A DNA stretch of 6,633 nt from Hodarchaeum sp048939265 (GCA_048939265.1 JBHLPQ010000202.1:1-6633), one strand, 5' to 3'. Positions 1 to 6,633 are shown, counted from the stretch's first letter. Numbers and translations are program-made. Notes: generated by a model from the letters alone, not told the origin.

Positions 1-45
1 GTTTTGATTTTGTTTATAGCAATTTTTGCATGCACAAGTTTACAG
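1..45 (+). other. Probable signal-peptide core (residues 1-15), true start not in window
   Basis: Residues 1-15 read VLILFIAIFACTSLQ, an almost unbroken hydrophobic run with small residues at its end, as in the h-region and cleavage region of a Sec signal peptide. No positively charged n-region is present, so the start codon probably lies just upstream of the window. TTG codons at bases 4 and 10 are possible starts, but there is no room to see a ribosome binding site. Starting at the first ATG (base 55) would discard the hydrophobic run. Cys11 follows I-F-A, a poor match to a lipobox because of Phe at -2, so a lipoprotein is possible but not favoured. Confidence 0.5.
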
Positions 46-3000
46 ATTCAAAAGATGATTGTAATAGACCTCAAACCCCAAGGAAATAACAGCCAAAAAC
101 TATCAAGATTACAGAAGATAAGTTCTCCCATTACTGGTAATCCTTATCAGAAAGTGTTTGAGGATCTTGGTATCCAACCTGAAGATGAGGTAACACCCTC
201 TTCTGCGTACAACGTTTTAGGAAAGCTCCGTGATAATGATAATAATTATCAACAGGTCTGGACACCATGGTTAAGCAGAGCTGCTGTACATGTTGCGAAG
301 GTTTCTGATGATGGGGAATTCCTTGTGGTTGGAGGAGGGTATCTTCTTGATACTGAACTACATATTTATCGCTGGAATAGTGATGAAAGGCAATATATCA
401 AAGTATGGGAAGCAGGATCGGGGATTATTACTCGTGATATTTATGATGTAGCATTTGGTGATTCAGATAATAATAATTTGATTGAGATCGCTGCTGCTTG
501 CGCTGATGGGCGCGTTTATCTATTCGAACAAGCACATATTTATGATCCTATTGCCAATCTTGAGAATCGATTTGATTTTGTTTGGCAATCAGATAATTAT
601 TTCCAAGCAACCTCTATTGAATTCTATGATTTAGATTTAGATGGGATTCAGGATCTTGTTATAGGTGCTTGGGATAAAAGAATCCATATCTTCGAATACA
701 CGGATCACTCAGGTTATCCATTTGATGTAGAACACTGGATAGAACTCACAGAACGATGGAATTCAACGGAAGTAGATGATAAGATTCAATCTCTTGGTGT
801 AGGAGATTTTAATGATAACGGATTACCAGATATCGTGGTAGGAACCTTATCTGGTTCCATATATATCTTTGAGAATGATGGGGTTGTGATGTCGCCTCAT
901 GAAATTGAATTTCCCTTTCCTAACGATAATGACTATCGTCTTATTTGGAATAATAGCGGAATCTACCAACCAATCTGGAATCCGATTGGGCAAATAATTA
1001 CGGGAGATTTGGAAGTTGAGGAGGAAACAGACGGAATTATTAACCACCCAAGCGATGCTGTTATACTCGCATATGGTCAAGGTGCCTGGGGATTACATTA
1101 TACAGAAGAACGGGATTTCTTCTTGGAGCAGCTAATCCAGAATTTTGAAAGTTGGCAAATGCAAGGAGCCTATCCATTAGATAATTTTGCTGACTGGATG
1201 ATTCGTGGAGAAGGAATGAATTGGCAGGTATATACTCAAGTCCTTAATGGAACCAAATATCCTGAACCTTGGGATTTTACTACTCAAAATAGTCTTGACA
1301 TTTTTTCTAATTCGGCGGTCACTGGCCCCCCACCACATAGTCTCCACGGGGGAGCATTGTTCAATCGTCATGAATACAAACTTTTTACGGGTGGAACCAC
1401 TTGGCCATTAGCAAAAGCTGCTTGTGAAGCTCTTGGAGGACATTTAGTTACCATTGGAAGCTATGAAGAGAATACTTTCGTTAGTAACTTAGCAGGGGCA
1501 AATACAGTCTGGCTTGGATTCAGTGATGCAGCAACTGAAGGTACGTGGAAATGGGTCACTGGGGAAAGTGTCACTTACACCAATTGGCACCCAGGCGAAC
1601 CTAACAATGCTTATGATGAAGATTATGCGCAGATGTACGGTGGTGGTACATGGAATGACCTCGACCCTACCTATATCAGAGCTTATGTCTGTGAATGGGA
1701 AGATTGGGAAGTCCCCTCAACGACTTTTTACGTTAATAATACTCATAGAAACGCTACTGGAACTTGGAATTTGGGAGCTGGAGAGGAGTTGGCCTCTAAT
1801 GGTAACTCTGACCCAGATTTATATGTGATATTTGACCCAACAGAAGCAGTGGTTCAACCAGATGAATGGAATATCTCTTTTAGCAATAATCTCGTGAATT
1901 GGCATCAAGTAGACAGTAACACTGATATCAGTGTGTTATCTTCTGGTAAAGGATTAGCTGTTGATATTGACCCTCTATTTGCTAGAAAAAAGATCATGTC
2001 CGCTCAATACATTCGTCTTACGTTGATTACATCTGCTGAGACCAAAGCAAGAAAAGTAGATGCAATAGTATTTCCTTATGTTGCTAGGCCACTTACAATA
2101 GCTGCATCAGTTACCATTGATCCATTATCATTTACGTATGATGAATCTGATCCGATTAATCGGATTGTCTTTGGTGGTTCTGACGGACGACTCCTTGCGT
2201 TTCATAGTGAAGAAATGGAAGAAATCCCGTACTATAAGAAATACCGGGATCGCCCAGCAGAATTGACTGGGATACCAGCAGGAAATTATGGACTGACCTT
2301 ACCAACTTATGTGCAAGATTGGGATTCTTACACTGATGCTTATTTCAACCTTGGTGAGACAATCTGGAGTGTTCAAGGAACACCTAAAAAATCCCTTATC
2401 CCTTCATGGAGATATATCCAAGATGAAACTAAAGAATTTAATTCTGCAACCTCTGCATCTCTTGCCAATTTGCATCATTTGAGTATAGCTGATGTAGCGC
2501 CTACACCAGGATCAGAACTACTAGTTATTCGGACCGATCCGTCCCCTTCTAATCCTATCTTAATTTATGAAAGTGTGGATGGAGTACATCTTCCTACAGC
2601 GACCTACCCAGCTACTGAGGTAATTGAATCCTTTCCACAGTATTCAGGAAGTCTCCTCACTCTCGCCTTCGGCGATTTCGATCAAGGAAACTCAAATGAC
2701 GAGGTAATTGTATTCCCTTGGTATCCAGAACCCTTTAGAAGACCAACAGCTTATGACTCTTCGCTTTTACCTGGAATTTGGAAATGGCAAACAGATAGGT
2801 ATCAATTTTCAGATATCCTAACTGACATTGATGGTCACCTGTATAATTTTCTTGCTGAATCCACCACCTATCCTTCTGCTACCATTGTAGACGTTGATAA
2901 CGACTTGCTAGATGACATAATTCTATCTAATGGTCGTTTAGCTCTCTTATGGAATATTGGAACCACAGTTAGTCCATTGTTCAAGTTTGATTTTGAATAC

Positions 3001-6000
3001 TTTCGAGAATTAAATGAAAAAGCATCTTCTAATCCCATTTTTTCACCCAACGCTTGGGATTACGACCATGATGGTGATTTTGACATCGCATATTCATATG
3101 GACGGGGTTCAGGGGAGTTACGCTATGGTATGGACTTTTTTGAGAATCATGGTTCTCCAATAGATCCTCTGTGGGTCAGAAATGCCTATGTGATGAAAAA
3201 CCCGACCACCGATGGATCTTTAAGGTTTAATAATTATACTGCAGGAGTCATTATCCCTTCAACTTCCAATGAGAGTTCCGCGGACTCTATTTGGGTCTGG
3301 AATGGATACGAAGAACACCTAAGAGAATTACGTGCTGAAACAGATCAACAAAATTCGTACATCATTGGGACAAATCCAGAGCTGATGAAATTAGAAGTAA
3401 ATCTCAAACAGTCTCCCCCAGACGCAATTAATTTTGGTTATGCAATGGTTAAGTCTTGGTCTAACTCCAAGGAACTTGAGGACTGGACATTGACGTTGAC
3501 CACGAGCTATAGCTTAGACGGAGACAACAATGCTGAAATTATCGTAAGTGACTATGACAATAATGTTTACGTCTTTGAACATCTAATTGAGAATACCTAT
3601 AAACGTGCTTTTCAGACTCAGGACCTCAATCACACTGAAATGACTAATTTCTCTCCCTATGCATTTCAGGAGCTTGCTGGAGTATCTGGTACATTTCAAA
3701 GAACCATCTATGACCATGGCAATCTACTCACTGCAGGGTTTGATTATAACAGCAATGGAAATGAAGAGTTTATTATAACAGCTGGCCTTCAAGTATATAT
3801 TTTCGAATCAACTGGTTTTAATGACGAGTTTAAGCTAATTTTTGAAATTGATTACAGAAATATGGTGCTTGATTACGACACAACTCAATTTTCAGCTTTA
3901 GCAGTGACATCTGATTTTGATGGGCGAGGTGGTATGATTGCACTTGCTGCCGGTAGACAACTCTTTCTCCTACGCTGGGATCCCGAAATTGGCTGGTTAG
4001 AGAGTTTTCAATCGCTTACAGGTTCAGGATTTTATGACCAACCCGGAAATCCTAATTTTCATCCTACGCTTGATATCCAAACGCTGCTCTTTGTTGATAT
4101 CAACCAGGACAATACAACAGAATTATGGATGGGAGGAAAAAACCAAACTATTTCTACTCACGGAGGCGTATTCTTTGAAGGCAACGAATATAGACTTTTC
4201 ACAGAACCGAAGACGTGGGGTGACGCTAAAGCTGCCTGTGAAAGCTTGGGAGGCCATTTAGTAACCATAACCAGCGCTGAAGAGAACGCATTCGTTCACA
4301 ATTATGCGGGGCCCAGGTATATTTGGCTTGGTTTGTCGGATGCATTACTAGAAGGAAATTGGGATCAGTGGATCACAGGTGAATCTTGTGTCAGGGGTGT
4401 CGACTACACTAATTGGAACACAGGTGAACCTAACGATTATGGTGGAAATGAAGATTATGGTCATATGCTTACAGATGGTAAATGGAATGATATTTATGAC
4501 AGGGGAATGGCATACATTTGCGAATGGGAGAGAGAGAAGGTTTTCATCAAGACAGATACAGGTTTTCTGGTAGCTCTTCAATCTGATTTTGGTAATATTC
4601 ATCAAATTTACGATTTTCCACCAATAGGAAGGGGAGTAAATGCCCTTACAACGAGTGATAGTGATTTCGATGGGAATTTAGAGCTGATAATTGCACACAC
4701 CCACGGGATTGACATTTGGGAAGCGCAAAAGTCAGACATTCTAGATTTTACTGCTTCTCCAATAGAAATTATCTCCTCGGATCCAAATTATGGGAATCTA
4801 AATGAGTTATCCCCAACTTTTGGTACTTATAACTCCACTGTGGGATTGGCACCCCGTGCTCACGATATCGAACAACTTGATACTGGAAACTTCTTTGTTG
4901 TCTATGGGGTCGAAGAAGGGGATCATGACCCAAATTCTGGAACACATGTAATGGTTGACATGTCAGATCCCACAAATGGAGACGGACGACTTTATTATAA
5001 TGTAACGGATAATCCTGCTTCTCTAGGGACAGCCAAAAAAATCGCCCAACAGCTCTTCAATGCACCAGAAGGATTATTAATTTCGGAGATTTTTTATCAG
5101 GATCATCCTCAATATTACAATAGTAGTCATTGGATTGAATTGTATAATCCAAATATATTTGATATTAACTTAACAAATTGGATCTTAGGAATTAACAATA
5201 ACAACCTAACTATTAGTACAGATGTAATTTCTGCTCGTGAATACTATATAATAGCCAGAAATACCTCAGTATTCCAATCTTATTATCCTGGTAAAAGCCC
5301 TGATATCAATAATACAGGTTTAGAATTTCCCTATCCTCTCTCTGGGACTGATGTAGTAACGTTATATCATGATAACACAGTAATTGACTCAGTAGACTTA
5401 ATTCAAGTTAGCTCGTCACGTCAACGACGCAATCAGACAAATGCACTAACAACAGCTTTTATCCCTCTGGATACTGATTCATTGTTTGATTGGGAGGAGC
5501 GCCTTTGGTCTTCCTCCCCACCTTATGACAATGGGACACCTGGCGTACGAAATTATGATATAAGTGATGGAATTAATTTTGGCATTGAATATGAACCTAC
5601 AGTGACCCAACTACGAAATAAGACAATTTTTGTTTCATGGGTACATACATATAACATCACAGGGGTGGTGAATGGAAAATGCATCCTTGCACGTAATTTC
5701 GATGAAACTGGTAAACCATTGACAATAACACGTTTAATAGCGAATATCACTGACCCTGTAGCATATCCTGATGTCCAAATACGCGGATTGGCTACAACTC
5801 AAACTTATAATACGACAGATGGGAGTGTAAACCTATATGTGAGTTACACAAAGGATGATCCAGTTAATCCAACAGTTACAGGTTATCAGGGGAATATAAC
5901 ACTTCTGGCTGTTCAAAATGGAGGTGTGTTGGATATATCCGCTCCCCTTGGATTAGAGAATTACACAATCCATTCAGTTGATCTAATTGACCTTAAAGGG

Positions 6001-6633
6001 CAACTTGGGATAATTTTTGCTGGACATCCACGAAATACATTTTATACAGCTCAACAGTTATATTTCACAGTATTAAACACCACATACTACAATCAAGGTG
6101 TTTTTCCAATTACTAGTGGAACAGGGAACGTAAAGTACCCTAGTTCTACAGTTATGGTGAATTATCCCAACAGAATAGCAGTATTATTTGAGCGAATCAC
6201 TGGAGGGAAATCAGAAGTTGTTTCTATCTTTTCAAGTGACTTTGGAACCACTTGGTCTGATACATATGTCCTTAACACCAACGATCCTTATCTCAATTCA
6301 ACAACAGTTGGTTTAGAAACAGAAAATGGATCCCCAGTAATTAATCGGCAAAATTATAGACCCCGCGTCACTGATGATGGTACGGGTGGTATCTATTATC
6401 AATTTGTTTCGAGATTTCTAGTACCTATTGGTGATGCTAATTATGCTGGTAATGTCTACAACGGCTATAACTTAGCGACACAATTATGGGAATGTCAGAT
6501 TGAGAAGGGACACTGGTTTGATTTCACAGATATTCTAGAGGTAACTGCAATTGCAGTCGGAGACTCAGATAACGACTTACGAAGTGAATTATTTATTGCT
6601 CACGGATATCGTGTCTCATTACTTGAAGTGACT
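1..6633 (+). CDS. Giant multidomain surface protein, partial at both ends (FG-GAP propellers, two C-type lectin domains, lamin-tail domain)
   Basis: Frame +1 is open through all 2211 codons with no stop. The translation makes continuous domain sense, which rules out a chance open frame. Domain order: hydrophobic N-terminus, FG-GAP-like blades, discoidin-like module split by C-type lectin domain 1, more FG-GAP-like blades with lectin domain 2 inside one of them, lamin-tail domain, BNR/sialidase-like propeller, and a further FG-GAP-like blade at the right edge. Only nine cysteines occur (residues 11, 167, 475, 564, 1413, 1463, 1507, 1894, 2165), and four of them are the two expected lectin disulfides. 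This fits an extracellular protein held together by calcium sites rather than disulfides. The likely role is binding glycans or neighbouring cells; no enzyme active site was recognised. The true start lies at or before the left edge and the stop lies beyond the right edge, so any C-terminal membrane or wall anchor is not visible. The reading frame is certain; the cellular role is inferred. Confidence 0.94.
46..255 (+). other. N-terminal linker region (residues 16-85), no recognised domain
   Basis: This stretch between the hydrophobic N-terminus and the first propeller blade is polar and rich in Gln, Asn, Ser, Pro and charged residues. It carries one N-glycosylation sequon (Asn29-Asn-Ser) and an acidic patch around residues 54-63. 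I recognise no domain. It may be a short pro-region or stalk after signal-peptide cleavage. The Asp/Asn-rich run near residues 78-83 leads directly into the first blade, which begins around Val86-Trp87. Confidence 0.5.
256..1134 (+). other. FG-GAP/VCBS-like beta-propeller blades, first group (residues 86-378)
   Basis: Five successive blade-like units can be read, at about residues 86-125, 146-178, 202-233, 261-295 and 324-368. The pattern is a hydrophobic strand, an acidic calcium-binding-like loop, a strand such as DLVIG or DIVVG, a short turn, then a strand such as IYIFE or VYLFE. The clearest loops are Asp210-Leu-Asp212-Leu-Asp214-Gly with Asp218, and Asp269-Phe-Asn271-Asp-Asn273-Gly with Asp277. 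The loop at 154-162 is a looser version, and the first and fifth blades are degenerate. Loops of this type bind calcium in integrin alpha-chain and related FG-GAP propellers. Such propellers serve as extracellular binding platforms. The fold is a confident call; the blade borders are approximate. The group may close only with blades that follow the discoidin-like module. Confidence 0.78.
1135..1344 (+). other. Segment before lectin domain 1 (residues 379-448), possibly the first part of a split discoidin-like module
   Basis: This segment links the fifth blade to lectin domain 1. It is rich in Trp and aromatic residues (Trp385, Trp399, Trp408, Trp424) and ends in Ser-Ala-Val-Thr-Gly-Pro-Pro-Pro just before the lectin domain. 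The Ala-Val-x-Gly-Pro-Pro signature resembles the early strand and loop of galactose-binding/discoidin-like beta-sandwiches, whose later strands seem to follow the lectin domain. By itself the segment is not a recognised family, and the split-domain reading is inference. Confidence 0.35.
1345..1701 (+). other. C-type lectin domain 1 (residues 449-567), EPN type
   Basis: Typical long-form C-type lectin fold. It opens with the beta-1 strand Glu-Tyr-Lys-Leu-Phe. The helix-1 motif follows, Trp468 then Ala-Lys-Ala-Ala-Cys475, leading into GGHLVTI and EEN. Next come WLG (504-506), EGTWKWVTGE, TNW, Glu533-Pro-Asn535, Trp551-Asn552-Asp553 and the closing Cys564-Glu-Trp-Glu. The five usual ligands of the principal calcium site are all present (Glu533, Asn535, Glu540, Asn552, Asp553). 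In animal lectins, EPN predicts mannose/GlcNAc/fucose-type binding. The outer disulfide (Cys475-Cys564) is expected. The inner pair is absent: Tyr542 stands where the third-loop Cys would be, and no Cys follows WND. That state is common in bacterial lectin domains of this type, which this one resembles closely. It sits between two pieces of a discoidin-like module. Sugar binding is inferred from the motifs. Confidence 0.95.
1702..2091 (+). other. Discoidin/galactose-binding-like beta-sandwich (residues 568-697)
   Basis: After lectin domain 1 comes a module with the strand pattern of a galactose-binding-like or discoidin-like jelly roll. It has Gly-Thr-Trp-Asn-Leu-Gly (587-592), then Asp-Pro-Asp-Leu-Tyr-Val-Ile-Phe (604-611). 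Next is a strand with paired aromatic positions around Trp623 and Trp634, reading like 'signal of a measured strand followed by Asn-Trp-His-Gln-Val'. It closes with Ala-Gln-Tyr-Ile-Arg-Leu (668-673). Comparable modules in surface proteins bind sugars or support neighbouring domains. Two sequons lie at Asn579 and Asn584, in the short connector after the lectin domain. Assignment rests on pattern recognition, with no unique motif, so another beta-sandwich family is possible. Confidence 0.5.
2092..4158 (+). other. FG-GAP/VCBS-like blades, second group (residues 698-1386)
   Basis: A long run of blade-like repeats. Recognisable units lie near residues 700-740, 825-865, 884-910, 955-990, 1014-1055, 1080-1102, 1163-1200, 1240-1280, 1297-1330 and 1358-1384. 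The best calcium-like loops are Asp964-Val-Asp966-Asn-Asp968 with Asp971/972, Asp1020-Tyr-Asp1022-His-Asp1024-Gly with Asp1028, Asp1248-Tyr-Asn1250-Ser-Asn1252-Gly with Glu1256, and Asp1366-Ile-Asn1368-Gln-Asp1370-Asn with Glu1374. Others are degenerate, for example 1305-1311 and 892-900. About ten units are too many for one closed ring of seven, so more than one propeller is likely. The stretch around 742-824 is weakly patterned and Tyr/Trp/Pro-rich, with no clear loop. The final unit is interrupted by lectin domain 2. Confidence 0.72.
4159..4530 (+). other. C-type lectin domain 2 (residues 1387-1510), EPN type
   Basis: A second C-type lectin domain, 71 identical residues over about 118 aligned to domain 1 (about 60%, hand alignment). 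Landmarks: Glu-Tyr-Arg-Leu-Phe strand, Trp1406, Ala-Lys-Ala-Ala-Cys1413, GGHLVTI, EEN, WLG (1442-1444), Glu1476-Pro-Asn1478, Trp1495-Asn1496-Asp1497 and Cys1507-Glu-Trp-Glu. All five principal calcium ligands are kept (Glu1476, Asn1478, Glu1484, Asn1496, Asp1497), so mannose-type calcium-dependent binding is predicted. The outer disulfide pair is Cys1413-Cys1507. The inner pair is absent, as in domain 1, with Tyr1486 at the usual Cys position. It differs from domain 1 by a four-residue insertion, Cys1463-Val-Arg-Gly, that adds an unpaired cysteine just before the sugar-binding loop. Flanking sequence shows it lies inside a propeller blade. Confidence 0.96.
4531..5070 (+). other. FG-GAP-like blades resuming after lectin domain 2 (residues 1511-1690)
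   Basis: The sequence returns at once to propeller pattern. Thr-Asp-Thr-Gly-Phe-Leu-Val-Ala-Leu (1518-1526) is the strand that normally follows the Glu-Leu-Trp-Met-Gly-Gly strand left at 1374-1379, so the interrupted blade is completed here. A full blade follows at 1545-1575, with loop Asp1553-Ser-Asp1555-Phe-Asp1557-Gly and Glu1561, then LIIAH and IDIWE. A looser unit lies at about 1616-1660, with Phe-Phe-Val-Val-Tyr-Gly and an Asp/His-rich loop at 1641-1644. The last part (1660-1690) is a helix-prone connector, Ala-Lys-Lys-Ile-Ala-Gln-Gln-Leu-Phe, leading into the lamin-tail domain. Confidence 0.7.
5071..5559 (+). other. Lamin-tail domain (LTD), residues 1691-1853
   Basis: The landmarks of the lamin-tail immunoglobulin-like fold appear in order. 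They are Leu-Ile-Ser-Glu-Ile-Phe (1693-1698), Trp1711-Ile-Glu-Leu-Tyr-Asn-Pro, a strand Asn-Leu-Thr-Asn-Trp-Ile-Leu (1723-1729), Tyr-Tyr-Ile-Ile-Ala-Arg (1748-1753), and Ser-Gly-Thr-Asp-Val-Val-Thr-Leu-Tyr (1781-1789). The strand Val-Ile-Asp-Ser-Val (1794-1798) follows, and the exit is Asn-Gly-Thr-Pro-Gly-Val-Arg-Asn (1844-1851), a common end of prokaryotic LTDs. In bacteria and archaea these domains occur in secreted or surface proteins, often beside nucleases or propellers, and probably mediate binding. Several sequons fall within it (Asn1707, Asn1723, Asn1735, Asn1754, Asn1770, Asn1812). No nuclease domain is beside it here. The core 1691-1802 is a strong call; the tail to 1853 is less certain. 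Confidence 0.88.
5563..6540 (+). other. BNR/sialidase-like beta-propeller with one Asp-box (residues 1855-2180)
   Basis: About five blade-like units begin near residues 1862, 1922, 1990, 2047 and 2119. Each reads as Pro-x-Val, a loop, a strand such as IFVSW or VNLYVSY, then a strand leading to a turn. A perfect Asp-box, S-x-D-x-G-x-T-W, occurs at residues 2078-2085 (Ser2078, Asp2080, Gly2082, Thr2084, Trp2085), the turn motif of sialidase and related BNR propellers. I could not find the arginine triad or nucleophile Tyr/Glu pair needed for a sialidase, so a binding propeller is more likely than an enzyme. This region has many N-glycosylation sequons. The propeller call is moderately sure and the exact blade count is not. 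Confidence 0.6.
6541..6633 (+). other. FG-GAP-like blade at the right edge (residues 2181-2211)
   Basis: Right after the BNR-like region the FG-GAP pattern returns. Thr-Ala-Ile-Ala-Val-Gly leads into the loop Asp2188-Ser-Asp2190-Asn-Asp2192 with Glu2196, then Leu-Phe-Ile-Ala and a strand Val-Ser-Leu-Leu-Glu-Val. This is the same layout as the blade at residues 1545-1575, including Glu at the last ligand position. The reading frame is still open at the last base, so at least one more propeller probably continues outside the window. Confidence 0.68.

Noticed and set aside
55..57. First ATG in the main frame as the true start codon
   Set aside because: Starting here would drop the hydrophobic signal-like residues 1-15 from an evidently exported protein, and no purine-rich ribosome binding site precedes it at normal spacing.
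232..250. AT-rich near-palindrome (GATAAT...ATTATC) that could suggest a protein-binding site or hairpin
   Set aside because: It is imperfect, lies within coding sequence and is explained by a run of Asp/Asn codons.
847..1371. Two minus-strand open frames (847-1080 and 1177-1371)
   Set aside because: Both lie opposite well-patterned plus-strand coding sequence and show no domain, ribosome binding site or coding rhythm of their own. The same applies to the minus-strand frames at 2868-3050, 4769-4975 and 5553-5750.
1514..1828. Open frame of 104 codons on the plus strand in frame +2
   Set aside because: It lies wholly inside the long frame +1 coding region, across the lectin 1 domain and the next module, and its peptide resembles no domain.
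4379..4573. Plus-strand frame +2 open frame whose peptide resembles the one at 1514-1828 (both contain Ile-Gly-Thr-Gln and Asn-Leu-Thr)
   Set aside because: The resemblance comes from reading the two homologous lectin-domain DNA segments in the same wrong frame. It is not a new repeat family.
4348..4605. Minus-strand open frame of 85 codons opposite lectin domain 2
   Set aside because: The plus strand here encodes a domain with every expected motif. The minus-strand peptide has no recognisable pattern and is a shadow.
5563..6540. Possible active sialidase or other glycoside hydrolase
   Set aside because: One Asp-box is structural only. I found no arginine triad, Tyr/Glu nucleophile pair or acid/base Asp in a plausible arrangement.
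1..6633. CRISPR array, tRNA or rRNA gene, insertion sequence, riboswitch or terminator
   Set aside because: No regularly spaced direct repeats, cloverleaf-like sequence, transposase or terminal inverted repeats were seen, and the whole window is accounted for by one coding frame.

Overview
The whole window is the inside of one very large protein-coding gene. Frame +1 (codons starting at position 1) has no stop codon from base 1 to base 6633, giving 2211 sense codons. It has neither a convincing start codon nor a stop codon, so the gene runs off both ends. I translated every codon by hand; residue n starts at base 3n-2. There is no intergenic DNA, RNA gene, promoter, terminator, CRISPR array or mobile element that I can support, and shorter open frames on either strand are shadows of this gene.

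The product looks like an exported, modular surface protein. In order it holds: a hydrophobic stretch at the left edge that looks like the core of a signal peptide (residues 1-15); a linker; five FG-GAP/VCBS-like beta-propeller blades (86-378); a discoidin/galactose-binding-like module (about 379-697) that appears to be split by a first C-type lectin domain (449-567); a long second run of FG-GAP-like blades (698-1690) in which one blade is split by a second C-type lectin domain (1387-1510); a lamin-tail domain (1691-1853); a BNR/sialidase-like propeller with one perfect Asp-box (1855-2180); and the start of another FG-GAP-like blade (2181-2211) at the right edge.

Both lectin domains keep the EPN and WND motifs and all five expected ligands of the principal calcium site, so calcium-dependent binding of mannose-type sugars is predicted. 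Propellers, discoidin-like modules and lamin-tail domains are typical binding or scaffolding parts, so the protein is best read as a giant adhesin or glycan-binding surface protein. No catalytic site was recognised.

Organism: the DNA is AT-rich and the protein is rich in Asp, Asn, Tyr and Thr, with many N-glycosylation sequons in its C-terminal third. Giant FG-GAP proteins with lamin-tail and discoidin-like modules are known to me mainly from uncultured archaea, notably Asgard lineages, and from some bacteria. An archaeal, possibly Asgard, genome is my best inference, but nothing in the window is a taxonomic marker. The lectin domains themselves look like the bacterial type, which hints at transfer of that domain.

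The point most worth a second look is architectural: two related lectin domains (about 60% identical by hand alignment) sit at two unrelated places, each apparently inside another folded domain, and with the same His-Gly-Gly entry and Cys-Glu-Trp-Glu exit.
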